From CAVQFO01 sp963711725 (lineage in GTDB: Bacteria > Pseudomonadota > Gammaproteobacteria > Nitrococcales > Aquisalimonadaceae): a DNA stretch of 64,000 nucleotides. The translations under genes and the position numbers were made by a program. The notes under the pieces were generated by a model. It had not been told where the DNA came from and did not search any database. It was given only the letters and a program-made list of their open reading frames with translations. The stretch lies in assembly GCA_963711725.1 (NCBI GenBank), contig CAVQFO010000025.1, forward strand, positions 1 through 64,000, read 5' to 3'. Of the stretch, positions 19,585-28,015 are shown one piece after another. Each line of letters starts with the position of its first letter. Position 1 is the stretch's first letter.

Positions 19585-20289
19585 ATGAAAGCCAGAGACG
19601 TGATGACGCCCGAAATCATTTCGGTGGCGCCTGAAACACCGGTCAAGGAAATTGCCGAGACCATGATCAAGTACCGCATCAGCGGCGTGCTGGTGTTGGA
19701 TCCAAAAGGCGCCGTGGTGGGGTTGGTCACCGAAGGCGATCTGCTGCGGCGCCCCGAGATCGGAGCAGAGGATCACCGCGGCAGCTCCCTGCTGTCTCTA
19801 TTCGAACACCCCGACCGGCGGCCCGCCGAGTATGCACGCAGCCACGGGCACCGGGCCGAGGACATAATGACTCGGGATGTGATCTCGGTGGACGAGGAAA
19901 CCTCGGTGGCCGAGATCGCACGCCTGCTGGAACGGCGCCACATCAAGCGCGTTCCGGTGCTGCGCAAAGGCCGGGCGGTGGGCATCGTCAGCCGGGCAAA
20001 CCTTGTGCAGGCCCTGGCCGCAGTAAGCGCCCGCAGCCCGGAGCCCCCCAAGGAGGACAGGAAACTGCGCGATCGGATCATGGAGGCATTTGCAGACGCC
20101 GGCATAGACGCCCGGTTCCTGAACGTGATCGCTCACGAAGGGAAGGTGGAGGTTTGGGGCACGGTACGCTCCGAGGCGCAACTCAAGGCCGTGCAGGTAG
20201 CGGTCGAGGATGTGGTGCCGGCCGAGCGGGTCGAGTCCCACGTCACTATCCTGCCTGAATCGCTACGCGTAGGCCTGTGGGCCGATTAA
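19585..20289 (+). CDS. CBS-domain pair plus BON-domain protein
   Basis: The product is 234 aa with two CBS domains (MKARDVMTPEIISVAPETPV... and AEDIMTRDVISVDEETSV..., about residues 1-60 and 90-150) followed by a BON domain (about 160-225, LRDRIMEAFADAGID...VEVWGTVRSEAQ). CBS pairs bind adenine nucleotides, and BON domains associate with membranes or ligands. Proteins of this architecture are common stress or energy-status sensors of unknown output. GGAGGTAACGAAG gives a good ribosome site. It sits between the TRAP operon and IclR 3 with no obvious pathway link. Confidence 0.85.
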   Translation: MKARDVMTPEIISVAPETPVKEIAETMIKYRISGVLVLDPKGAVVGLVTEGDLLRRPEIGAEDHRGSSLLSLFEHPDRRPAEYARSHGHRAEDIMTRDVISVDEETSVAEIARLLERRHIKRVPVLRKGRAVGIVSRANLVQALAAVSARSPEPPKEDRKLRDRIMEAFADAGIDARFLNVIAHEGKVEVWGTVRSEAQLKAVQVAVEDVVPAERVESHVTILPESLRVGLWAD

Positions 20290-20463
20290 CGCGCGCCGAA
20301 GGGGTGGTTGTGGGCCTTGCGGTTTCCGCCCTTCACTGGAACGTGGGCCCCGATGATAGTCGAAATGTGTCTCGAATATAATAAAGTGCGGTGATACCGT
20401 TATGCCGGCCGTGCCTTTGCGGACCCGCTGCAGCCGCGCGCCATAACTCATGGAGGTGCAAGG

Positions 20464-21291
20464 TTGGACAAGACTCGCCAGAGGAGATCGACCGGAGAAC
20501 GGTTGCTCAACGTGCTGGAATCCCTCACCCAGCGGGATCGGCCGCTGACCGTCCCCGAATTGACCGAAATCGTCGGCCTGCCCAAACCCACCGTTCATCG
20601 CCTGGTGAGCTTGCTGGAAAGTATCGGTTACGTAATCAAAGATCCCGCCGAACGTCGCCTGATGCCGGGACCCGCGCTGCACCGGCTGGCCCTGCACGTC
20701 ATCCAGAGCCAAGGCCTGTCGGCCGCCCGGCACGCAATCCTGAAAAGGCTAGCCGATGCCGTAGGCGAAGCATGCAACCTCGTCCTTCTGGACGGGGATC
20801 AGCTGATCTACGTCGACCGTGTCGACACCGCGTGGCCGTTGCGGCTGCGGTTCGAGGTGGGCTCCCACGTCCCGCTGCATTGCACCGCCTCCGGCAAGCT
20901 GCTGCTGGCGCTTCAGCCCAGGCGTCTGCGCGACCGACTGATTTCCAACATTGAGCTGGAAGCCTACACGCCCCGCACCACCACCAGCGTTGACGCCCTC
21001 CGAACCGAGCTGCAGGCCATCAGCCGCGATCGCATCGGCCAGGACGATCAGGAGTTTCTCTCCGAGATGGCGGCGGTATCGGTGCCGGTGGAAACGCCCC
21101 AAGGCCCCCCTATTCTGGCGCTTTCCATACATGCACCGACGGTGCGGCGCAGCATCGACGATCTGCGTGGCTTCGTACCGCGGTTGCGCGAAGCCGCGGC
21201 GGCTATTTCCGAAACGATGCACTGGACGGCAGAGGACGGGGAGAAAGCGGGTAAATCCTCAGCCACGCAGAAGACGCCTACCGTCAGCTAG
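20464..21291 (+). CDS. IclR-family transcriptional regulator 3 (TTG start)
   Basis: The product is 275 aa. The winged HTH spans about residues 12-72 (TEIVGLPKPTVHRLVSLLES), and the effector domain contains GSHVPLHCTASGKLLLALQP and DQEFLSEMAAVSVPVE. It starts at TTG 20464 with GGAGGTGCAAGG immediately upstream; no better ATG is available, and weak initiation suits a regulator. It is closer to IclR 1 than to IclR 2 in the effector motifs. It precedes the second TauE gene and a promoter carrying a TGAGAC-type operator. Confidence 0.85.
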   Translation: MDKTRQRRSTGERLLNVLESLTQRDRPLTVPELTEIVGLPKPTVHRLVSLLESIGYVIKDPAERRLMPGPALHRLALHVIQSQGLSAARHAILKRLADAVGEACNLVLLDGDQLIYVDRVDTAWPLRLRFEVGSHVPLHCTASGKLLLALQPRRLRDRLISNIELEAYTPRTTTSVDALRTELQAISRDRIGQDDQEFLSEMAAVSVPVETPQGPPILALSIHAPTVRRSIDDLRGFVPRLREAAAAISETMHWTAEDGEKAGKSSATQKTPTVS

Positions 21292-21488
21292 CCGTTTGCG
21301 GGGGTTCCGCAACGGCCGACACCGTCGTCTTTCACGGCTCGGGAAACGGCGCTTCGCAATGCGTTGACGGCCCAGCCGACAGCGCGCAGCAGCAGCGTGT
21401 CCGAGCTCCGGTAAACGTCGCGAATCAGCCGGTCAGAAGCATTCCAGTCGATCCCGGAAACATTATTGGATGAGTTGTCGTGCCGCAT
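21288..21488 (-). CDS. Small hypothetical protein (66 aa) with a strong ribosome site
   Basis: I recognise no family. The ORF is credible because the ATG is preceded by a perfect AGGAGGT at optimal spacing, the start faces an A+T-rich promoter region with an operator about 95 bp upstream (21582), and its 3' end just overlaps the convergent IclR 3 stop by 4 nt. The product is polar at the N-terminus, then an amphipathic to hydrophobic segment (SSDTLLLRAVGWAVNALRSAV, about 29-49), then a basic tail with one cysteine. It could be a membrane-associated small protein. It may also be non-coding, since length alone gives little support. Confidence 0.45.
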   Translation of the reverse strand: MRHDNSSNNVSGIDWNASDRLIRDVYRSSDTLLLRAVGWAVNALRSAVSRAVKDDGVGRCGTPANG

Positions 21489-21759
21489 TGGACCTCCTGT
21501 GGAAAATGCCGCAGTGCATCATTTGTTGTGGTGCAGCATAAGGCAAATCTGATCCAGAGTCCAGCCCAGAATCTCTTTTTATGATACTTTTTGTCTCGTT
21601 CATAGATGATCCATGTCAATTAGTGTGGCATGATTCCAAGATGCGCGCGGTTTCGCTCTATACCGCTCCGGCGCCCAAAGTCCAGCCGCGCGCCGCAGAT
21701 CTCGCACCTCCCCGCCGAGGCGCGCGATTCTTGCCAATACACCCGAACCGGGAGACCGC
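21489..21759. promoter_or_regulatory. Divergent promoter region, small ORF / TauE2
   Basis: A 271-bp gap whose central part (about 21520-21640) is A+T-rich and contains the operator at 21582-21598. It would serve the 66-aa ORF on the minus strand and the exporter on the plus strand. Confidence 0.5.
21582..21598. promoter_or_regulatory. Candidate IclR-type operator, TauE2 site
   Basis: TGATACTTTTTGTCTCG, read on the other strand as CGAGAC-N5-GTATCA. Its T-rich core is nearly the same as that of the xsc/cobS site (GATAC-N5-GTCTC), the closest pair in the set. Confidence 0.55.
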
Positions 21760-22506
21760 ATGGGAGATTCACTGCTGCCCTTTCTCGCAGCCGTTGCGCT
21801 GGGCGCCTATGCCCAGGCGGTCACGGGTTTTGCGCTGGGAATCTTCGTGCTGGCCGGAGTAGTCATTCTGGATGTCAGCTCCATCAGCGTGACCGCCACC
21901 GCCCTGAACATCATGACCCTTGCAACCGGAACGGTGGTCGTTCTCCCCCGCCTCCGCAAGGTGCACTGGAAAATCGTGGCCATGACCGCATCCGGCCTGA
22001 TCCCCGCCATGGTGGTCGGAGTCCTGGCGCTCAATTATCTGAGCGCCCACGCTCAAGTCTTGTTGCGCCTGCTGCTGGGGATGCTCATCGTGGCGGGCGG
22101 CTTGATACTCATCTGGAAGCCCCAGCCAAGGAAAGAGGTGTCGGCCATGTCGGGATTTCTGGTCATGGGTGCGCTCGGTGGCATTCTAGGCGGGCTGTTC
22201 AGCGTTCCGGCACCGCCACTGGTCTACCAGCTATATCGCCAGCCGCTGCTCCTCGTGACCATTCGTACCACCATGATTTCCCTGTTCTGCATAATGGGGA
22301 TCGGCAGGCTGGTGGTAGTCGGCGCGCAAGGTCATATCGGCCTGCCCGTGCTGCAGATGGGGGCCTCGGCCGTGCCGGTGGTAGTGGCGGCCGCTTGGCT
22401 GGGCAATCGCTACCCGCCCCGCATATCCGACAAGGCCATGCGCCGCGGCGTGTTCGCGCTGCTGATGGTGGTCGGCCTTTTTATAATCGTGTCGTCACTG
22501 CCCTAG
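21760..22506 (+). CDS. TauE/SafE (TSUP) family anion exporter, paralogue 2
   Basis: The product is 248 aa with about eight predicted helices. The two TSUP repeats are visible as AQAVTGFALGIFVLAGVV (about 18-35) and LGGILGGLFSVPAPPLVYQL (about 140-159). It differs clearly from the copy at 2220. An operator of the shared type lies about 160 bp upstream, which ties it to the sulfonate regulon. Probable role: export of sulfite or of an organosulfonate overflow product such as sulfoacetate. Confidence 0.82.
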   Translation: MGDSLLPFLAAVALGAYAQAVTGFALGIFVLAGVVILDVSSISVTATALNIMTLATGTVVVLPRLRKVHWKIVAMTASGLIPAMVVGVLALNYLSAHAQVLLRLLLGMLIVAGGLILIWKPQPRKEVSAMSGFLVMGALGGILGGLFSVPAPPLVYQLYRQPLLLVTIRTTMISLFCIMGIGRLVVVGAQGHIGLPVLQMGASAVPVVVAAAWLGNRYPPRISDKAMRRGVFALLMVVGLFIIVSSLP

Positions 22507-22650
22507 AGTCACGCTGAAACCGTTCCAAACCACGAACAGCACGAAGTTCACGAAGGCTGGTATTTCCTTCGTTTCCGTTTGGCCGTTCATGGTTTGGCAG
22601 TGGCGCGACGACACCCGCCACCGTTCGGATTCGCCGGATTTTGACGCGCC

Positions 22651-23268
22651 TCAGCCTGAGGGGGTCGGGTCCGTGGAGGAAAACGCCTCCAACTCGTTCG
22701 CACGAGCGATGACGGCATCCAGTGCCGGGTATTTGCCCTCCGGCATTAGCGCATCGTCGATCAGGCGCAGGAACACACCCATGACCGCCGTGCTGACGTC
22801 GGCTTGTGACAGGTTCTCGCCGGTGAGCCAGGGACCTTTGACCTGGGTTTCCAGCCAATTCAGTCCCGAGCCGATCTGGCCGCGGTTGTGCTCAAGCCAC
22901 GGCGGGTGGACCTTGTCCTCGGGGCGCATCACCACCTCGTAACGCGCGGCAGCGCCCTTCTCCATGATGCCCACGGCGGCGGCCGTCAGCCGCATCACCT
23001 CCCGGCGCTCCGGCCCGGCGGGAGGCGTAAGAGCCCGCTCGGGGCCAACCTGCTCATCCAGGTAATCCAGAATGGCGCTACTGTCGAAGAGCACCTCGCC
23101 GTCATCCAACACAAGTGCCGGAATCCGGCCTACGGGGTTCATCCGCCGGACCTCGTCCAGGTTTTGCCAAGCCGTCAGGGGCTTGCTCTCGAACGGGATT
23201 CCCAGCAGCTTCAGGCTGACGGCTACACGCCGGGTGAACGGTGACATATACCGGCCGATCAACAGCAT
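22651..23268 (-). CDS. Glutathione S-transferase family protein
   Basis: The product is 205 aa with an N-terminal thioredoxin-like domain (MLLIGRYMSPFTRRVAVSLKLLG, glutathione-binding RIPALVLDDGEVLFDSSAILDYLD) and an all-helical C-terminal domain (about 85-200). It has a serine/tyrosine-type N-terminus rather than the cysteine of omega GSTs. It is the last gene in a long co-directional series, 87 bp after the carboxyltransferase gene and beyond a hairpin, so it may or may not share the transcript. The substrate is unknown. Confidence 0.85.
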   Translation of the reverse strand: MLLIGRYMSPFTRRVAVSLKLLGIPFESKPLTAWQNLDEVRRMNPVGRIPALVLDDGEVLFDSSAILDYLDEQVGPERALTPPAGPERREVMRLTAAAVGIMEKGAAARYEVVMRPEDKVHPPWLEHNRGQIGSGLNWLETQVKGPWLTGENLSQADVSTAVMGVFLRLIDDALMPEGKYPALDAVIARANELEAFSSTDPTPSG

Positions 23269-23310
23269 CGCCCTCTCCTAGTACGGAAATAAGGAAACCA
23301 TGCGGGCAAC

Positions 23311-23335
23311 GCCGGGCCGCCACGGCGGACCCGGC
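23311..23335. repeat. Hairpin between the carboxyltransferase and GST genes
   Basis: GCCGGGCCGCC and GGCGGACCCGGC form a strong GC stem with one mismatch/bulge and a 2-nt loop. No T tract is present; it could attenuate read-through into the GST gene. Confidence 0.45.
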
Positions 23336-23355
23336 ATTCCCGATTCAGCAATCCG

Positions 23356-24798
23356 TCATCCGGCCTCGGAAAGCCCGAATGAGCGGATCCATTGCCGTTC
23401 GGTCAGCGCCTTGGCCAGGGTGCCGATGGCCGAATCACCCATGGGATAGTCGGTCTTGATGGGACCTGCGGCCTTGAGGGCGTTGTACTCCTGGTCGTTG
23501 TAGAAGATGGACAACAGCACGTCTTCGTCTGACTTGGACGGTCCCAGGCGCTTGCGGGCGGCCTTCACCTGGGGCTCGATGTAGGCGCCGGTGCGGCCGG
23601 TTACAGGCTCCTGCCCCCGGGTGATCTTGTCGAACAGATTCGGGTCGATCTTGCCCGGCACCTCGCCGAAGTAGCCCAACACGTACTGCCGAACTTCGTC
23701 GGCCACGGCGTCGTAGCGGTTCTTGCTGGTGATGTTGAGGAAGGCCTGGGTGGCCACGTACTGTGCGAACGGGCTCACCAGGATGGGGTAACCCAGATCC
23801 TTGCGCACGCGTCCGGCCTCTTCCAACAGTTCGTGCAAGCGGTGACTCATGCCCATGCCGTCCAACTGAGCCTGGAGGTTGGAGATCATGCCGCCGGGCA
23901 CCTGATGGTGATAATGGAACTCGTCGTAGTCCCGGATCTCCCCCACCGGCTTGCCTTCCTTCCAGGCGATGTAGCGCAGCTTGTCGGCCACCTGCTCGAT
24001 CTCGTCCAGGTCCATGGGTACGTCGAAGCCGGCGTGCCGCAGGTTGCTGGTGACGCTCTCGGTGGCCGGATGAGAGGCGCCGTTGGCCAGCGTCGAGGTA
24101 GCGGTGTGCAACACGTCCGCGCCGTACTGGGCGCAACGGAACAGCACGTAGGGCGCCAGACCGGACAGACAGTGGCTGTGCACCCCGAGTGGCAGCTTGC
24201 CGCAGGCTTTCTTGGCTGCCGGCACCAGCGTCGCCGCGCGTTCGGGCGTGAGCAGCCCGCTGGGGTCCTTGAGCCAGATCGCATCCGCACCCAGCTTGAT
24301 CATTTCCTTGATCTTCCTGACGTAGTATTCGTCGGTGTGAACGGGGCTGTCGGTGTAGACAAAGCCGGCCGAGGTGTACATCCCCACTTCCTTGGCGGCC
24401 TTGATGGGCACTTCCAGATTGCGCACGTCGTTCAGTGCATCGTAGGTGGTGTGATAGGTGATGCCGCTGGCGGCCACGCGCTCGGCGGTAAGCTTCACCA
24501 CGTCATCCGCGAAGTACTTGAAGGTGAACAGACTCTGGCCGCGATGATGCAGGATCAGCGGCGTCTTCTTGGTCCAACTGCTGAGGATGCGCATCCGCTC
24601 GAACGGATCTTCCCGCAGGAAGCGCACGGCAACGTCGAACACGGCGCCGCCGACCAGGTCAATGGCCTCGAAGCCCGCGTTGTCCAGGTGGCCGATGATG
24701 GGTTTCATCATGGCCGTGGTCATCCGGGTCGCCCACAGGCATTGGTGGGCATCCCTCAAGGTTACGTCGATCAGTTTAACTTGCTTGCGCCCACTCAT
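23356..24798 (-). CDS. Biotin-dependent carboxyltransferase subunit (PycB/OadA-like, no BCCP domain)
   Basis: The product is 480 aa with the DRE-TIM/HMGL-like carboxyltransferase barrel of pyruvate carboxylase and oxaloacetate decarboxylase alpha. Visible features are IDVTLRDAHQCLWATRM, HHRGQSLFTFKYFADDVV, the metal/carbamyl-lysine motif WLKDPSGLL, metal ligands GVHSHCLSG and ATSTLANGASHPATE, then the conserved-carboxylase (PYC_OADA) C-domain with QVPGGMISNLQAQL. It ends without the biotinyl domain that PycB/OadA usually carry. Its start overlaps the biotin carboxylase stop by 23 nt, and a separate BCCP gene lies just upstream, so the enzyme is a three-protein carboxylase. The acceptor could be pyruvate, but motif differences (HHRGQS, LWATRM) leave room for another 2-oxo or beta-keto substrate. 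Confidence 0.85.
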   Translation of the reverse strand: MSGRKQVKLIDVTLRDAHQCLWATRMTTAMMKPIIGHLDNAGFEAIDLVGGAVFDVAVRFLREDPFERMRILSSWTKKTPLILHHRGQSLFTFKYFADDVVKLTAERVAASGITYHTTYDALNDVRNLEVPIKAAKEVGMYTSAGFVYTDSPVHTDEYYVRKIKEMIKLGADAIWLKDPSGLLTPERAATLVPAAKKACGKLPLGVHSHCLSGLAPYVLFRCAQYGADVLHTATSTLANGASHPATESVTSNLRHAGFDVPMDLDEIEQVADKLRYIAWKEGKPVGEIRDYDEFHYHHQVPGGMISNLQAQLDGMGMSHRLHELLEEAGRVRKDLGYPILVSPFAQYVATQAFLNITSKNRYDAVADEVRQYVLGYFGEVPGKIDPNLFDKITRGQEPVTGRTGAYIEPQVKAARKRLGPSKSDEDVLLSIFYNDQEYNALKAAGPIKTDYPMGDSAIGTLAKALTERQWIRSFGLSEAG

Positions 24799-26149
24799 AG
24801 AGCCTCCCGATGTTGTCGTCCACCCACCGCGTGTACACGTCGCCGCTTTCGAACTCCGGCTGTTCCATCAACAGCAGGTAGAAGGGAATGGTGGTGGATA
24901 CTCCCTGGACGCGAAAATTGGACAGCACCCGGCGAGACCGCTCCAGCGCCTCCTCGCGGGTGGCCCCACCGATGATCAGTTTGCCGAGCAGCGAATCATA
25001 GTGAGTCGGCACCTTGTAGCCGGGGTAGACATGGGAATCGAGCCGCACACCGCGTCCGTGTCGACAGTCCCACTGAGCCACGGTGCCGGGTGAGGGCTGG
25101 AAGCCCTGAGAGGCATCCTCGGCATTGATGCGCCATTCAATGGCATGGCCCCAGGGTTTCTCCGCGGGCTTCTTGATGTTCAGGTGCTCGCCGGCGGCGA
25201 TACGCAATTGCTCCAGGACGATATCCACGCCGGTGACCATCTCGGTGACCGGGTGTTCCACCTGAACGCGGGTGTTCATCTCAATGAAGTAGAAGCCGCC
25301 GTGAACGGCGTCGTATAGGAATTCCACGGTGCCGGCGTTCTCGTAGCCCACGCCTTTGGCGAGAGCCACGGCCATGTCGCAGACCTCCTTGCGCTCCGCA
25401 TCGGTCAGCGCGGGCGAGGGGCTCTCCTCCAACAGCTTCTGGTGGCGCCGCTGCAGCGTGCAGTCACGCTCCCCCAGATGGATATGCTTGCCGTGGCGGT
25501 CGCTGAGTACCTGCACCTCAATGTGGCGTGCCTTGTCGAAATACCGCTCCAGGTAGACGGTGCCGTCGCCGAAGGCAGCCTCGGCCTCACGGGCGGCGTT
25601 CTGGAACTCTTCTTCGAATTCCGACGCCGAGCGCACGATACGCATGCCGCGGCCGCCGCCGCCGGCGGCCGCCTTGAGCAGCAGTGGAAAGCCGATTTCC
25701 TCCACCTTCTCGCGTGCCTTGGGCAGCTCGTCCAGGCCGTAGCCGCTCTGGGTGCCCGGCACAATCCGAACTCCGGCCTTGTCGGCGGCCTGGCGGGCCG
25801 CCACCTTGTCGCCCATCACTTCGATGAGCTCGGCGCTGGGGCCCACGAAAATCATGCCGGCATCCCTGCAGGCGCGCGCGAACTCCGCGTTCTCCGCCAG
25901 AAAGCCGTAGCCTGGATGCACGGCGTCGGCGCCCAGAGACTTGGCGGCAAGCAAAATGGCGTCACCGCGCAGATAGCTCTGGGACGACGGGGCCGGGCCG
26001 ATGCATACAGCCTGGTCCGCGGCCCAGACGTGTGGGGAGTTGCGGTCGGCCTCGGAATAGACGGCCACCGACTCGACGCCAGCCTTGCGGCAGGCGCGGA
26101 TGATCCGCAACGCGATCTCGCCGCGGTTGGCAACTAGTACCTTCTTCAT
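24776..26149 (-). CDS. Biotin carboxylase subunit (AccC/PycA-like)
   Basis: The product is 457 aa, normal for biotin carboxylase. It carboxylates biotin on a carrier using ATP and bicarbonate. The N-terminal domain starts KKVLVANRGEIALRIIRACR. The ATP-grasp glycine loop KAAAGGGGRGM lies at about 159-169, and the catalytic/metal motif EMNTRVQVEHPVTE at about 288-301. It lies between the BCCP gene (61 bp upstream) and the carboxyltransferase gene (overlapping), making an operon-specific split carboxylase rather than the housekeeping accBC pair. Confidence 0.92.
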   Translation of the reverse strand: MKKVLVANRGEIALRIIRACRKAGVESVAVYSEADRNSPHVWAADQAVCIGPAPSSQSYLRGDAILLAAKSLGADAVHPGYGFLAENAEFARACRDAGMIFVGPSAELIEVMGDKVAARQAADKAGVRIVPGTQSGYGLDELPKAREKVEEIGFPLLLKAAAGGGGRGMRIVRSASEFEEEFQNAAREAEAAFGDGTVYLERYFDKARHIEVQVLSDRHGKHIHLGERDCTLQRRHQKLLEESPSPALTDAERKEVCDMAVALAKGVGYENAGTVEFLYDAVHGGFYFIEMNTRVQVEHPVTEMVTGVDIVLEQLRIAAGEHLNIKKPAEKPWGHAIEWRINAEDASQGFQPSPGTVAQWDCRHGRGVRLDSHVYPGYKVPTHYDSLLGKLIIGGATREEALERSRRVLSNFRVQGVSTTIPFYLLLMEQPEFESGDVYTRWVDDNIGRLYEWAQAS

Positions 26150-26210
26150 AGTCGTTCCTTATCTCCTGACCTTGGCGCTGGGTGCGCGCTATGAGCCGGT
26201 GTCGCCGGCA

Positions 26211-26714
26211 TCAGCCCGCGGCCGGCTCGATAACGACCAGCACCTGGCCCTTCTCCACCGCGTCGCCGTCGTTGGAGCCGATGGCTGTCACGCGGCCGGC
26301 GGTCTCTGCATAGACCGTCGAGAACAGTTTCATGACCTCGATCATGCAAAGGGGATCCCCTTCCCGCACTTCGGAGCCCACCTCGACGAAGGGTTCGGCA
26401 TCGGGCGCCGGGCGGCGGTAGAACGTGCCGCTCATGGGAGCGAGCACCTCCTGCCCGGCAGCGGATGCGGCCGCGGGTTCGGGCGCGGGCGCCGACTGCT
26501 TCGGGGCCGCTTTCGATTCGCCCTGGGCCTTTTCGGCCTTGGGCTCCTCCCGGCGTTTGCGTGAACGCGGCTCCGGTCGGGGCGCGGCTGCCGACCCCGC
26601 CACCTGCCGCCGCAACAGCAGATCAACGCCTTCCATCTGCAGGCTGAATTCCTCGCACGAGCTGTCTTCGAGGTACTTGAGGACTTCCACGAGTTCTTTG
26701 TGAGTCAATGTCAT
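26211..26714 (-). CDS. Biotin carboxyl carrier protein (AccB-like), functional type
   Basis: The product is 167 aa. An N-terminal AccB-like domain (about 1-36, KELVEVLKYLEDSSCEEFSL) is followed by a long charged, Ala/Pro/Lys-rich linker (about 40-88) and a biotinyl domain with the attachment motif EVMKL (126-130, lysine 129). It would carry carboxybiotin between the biotin carboxylase and the carboxyltransferase encoded downstream. A second protein with the same N-terminal domain but no biotin lysine is encoded at 30222. Confidence 0.9.
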   Translation of the reverse strand: MTLTHKELVEVLKYLEDSSCEEFSLQMEGVDLLLRRQVAGSAAAPRPEPRSRKRREEPKAEKAQGESKAAPKQSAPAPEPAAASAAGQEVLAPMSGTFYRRPAPDAEPFVEVGSEVREGDPLCMIEVMKLFSTVYAETAGRVTAIGSNDGDAVEKGQVLVVIEPAAG

Positions 26715-26768
26715 TCTTCGATCCCGGCTTGGCTAACCAAAAGATGGGGACAGGCTGTCCGGCCCCGG

Positions 26769-27971
26769 CTATACGGACTCCACCACCACCGCGATGCCCT
26801 GCCCCACGCCCACGCACATGCTGATCAAGGCGTAGCGGCCGTTGCGGCGTTTGAGCTCCCGGATAGCGGTGAGGGCCAGGCGGCCACCGGAGGCGCCGAG
26901 GGGATGGCCCATCGCGATGGCCCCGCCGTTGGGGTTCACCCGATCGTCGTCGGCTGCGAGCTTCATCTCGATCAGGCAGGCCAGCACCTGGGCGGAGAAG
27001 GCCTCGTTGATCTCGATCACGTCCATGTCGGCCAGGCTCAGGCCCGCCCGCTCCAAGGCCTTGCGGCAGGCGGGCACGGGGCCGATGCCCATCACCCTCG
27101 GTTCCACGCCGGCGACGGCGCTGGCCACCACCCGGGCGATGGGCGCCCGGCCGATGCGCTCCTCGGCCGCCCGGCTACCCACCAACAGCGCAGCGGCACC
27201 GTCGTTGATGCCGGCGGCGTTGCCCGCGGTGGTAACGCCGCCGCTATTGAGTGCCCGCAGGCCGGCAAGCTTTTCTTGCGTGGTGCCGGGCCGCGGCCCC
27301 TCGTCTCTGACAACCCGCGCTTCCGCACGCTTCTTGGTGCCCGGCACTACCACCTCGAAGATCTCGTCGTCGTAGAAACCGGTCTCCAAGGCCTCCGCAT
27401 ACAACCGCTGGGATCGCGCGGCAAAGGCGTCGGTGGTATCGCGATCGATGCCGTACTCCGTGGCCAGGTTATCGGCCGTCTGGGGCATGGTGTCGCCGCC
27501 ATACTGCTCCGTGATACGCGGATTGGGGAACCGCGCACCCACGGCCGAATCGCAGACGTTGAAACGCCCGCTGAAGGCCTCTTCGGCCTTGGCCACCACG
27601 AAAGGCGCGCGGCTCATGCTCTCCACACCGCCGGCCATGACAATGCTGCCGTCGCCGGCGTGCACGGCATGGGCGCCGGCCACCAGCGCGCCGAGGCCGC
27701 TGCCGCAGTTGCGCTGGATGGCAGTACCCGGCGTAGTGACGGGGAAACCGGCAAGCAACGCGGCGTGGCGGGCCACGCAGCGGCTGTCCTCACCGGCCTG
27801 ATTGGCACACCCCACCAGCACGTCGTCCAGCTCCGCCGGATCCAGGCCGGTCCGTTTCGCCAGCTCGCGCAGAGTCTGCCCCATCAGGTCGTCGGGACGG
27901 ATGTAGGCCAGGGCGCCGCCACGCTTGCCAAAGGCCGTCCGGATTCCGTCGTAGATGTAACTGTCCAGCAT
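26769..27971 (-). CDS. Acetyl-CoA acyltransferase (thiolase)
   Basis: The product is a 400-aa degradative-type thiolase of the FadA/PcaF group. The nucleophilic cysteine is in QRNCGSGLGAL (about 89-90), the catalytic histidine in GGAIAMGHPLGASGG (about 355) and the second cysteine in SMCVGVGQG (about 385). VMGIGPVPA is typical of beta-ketoadipyl/3-ketoacyl-CoA thiolases. It would split a 3-ketoacyl-CoA or acetoacetyl-CoA to acetyl-CoA. With BKACE in the same operon yielding acetoacetate, the likely role is returning C4 units to acetyl-CoA once activated. Confidence 0.92.
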   Translation of the reverse strand: MLDSYIYDGIRTAFGKRGGALAYIRPDDLMGQTLRELAKRTGLDPAELDDVLVGCANQAGEDSRCVARHAALLAGFPVTTPGTAIQRNCGSGLGALVAGAHAVHAGDGSIVMAGGVESMSRAPFVVAKAEEAFSGRFNVCDSAVGARFPNPRITEQYGGDTMPQTADNLATEYGIDRDTTDAFAARSQRLYAEALETGFYDDEIFEVVVPGTKKRAEARVVRDEGPRPGTTQEKLAGLRALNSGGVTTAGNAAGINDGAAALLVGSRAAEERIGRAPIARVVASAVAGVEPRVMGIGPVPACRKALERAGLSLADMDVIEINEAFSAQVLACLIEMKLAADDDRVNPNGGAIAMGHPLGASGGRLALTAIRELKRRNGRYALISMCVGVGQGIAVVVESV

Positions 27972-28015
27972 CTGTATTCCTCCACTGAGTCTTGCAGTCG
28001 TCGGACGGGCCGGCC

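Noticed and set aside
20358..20374. Seventh operator upstream of IclR 3
   Set aside because: GTCTCG is present but the partner arm (AGTCGA) does not match, so only a half site exists.
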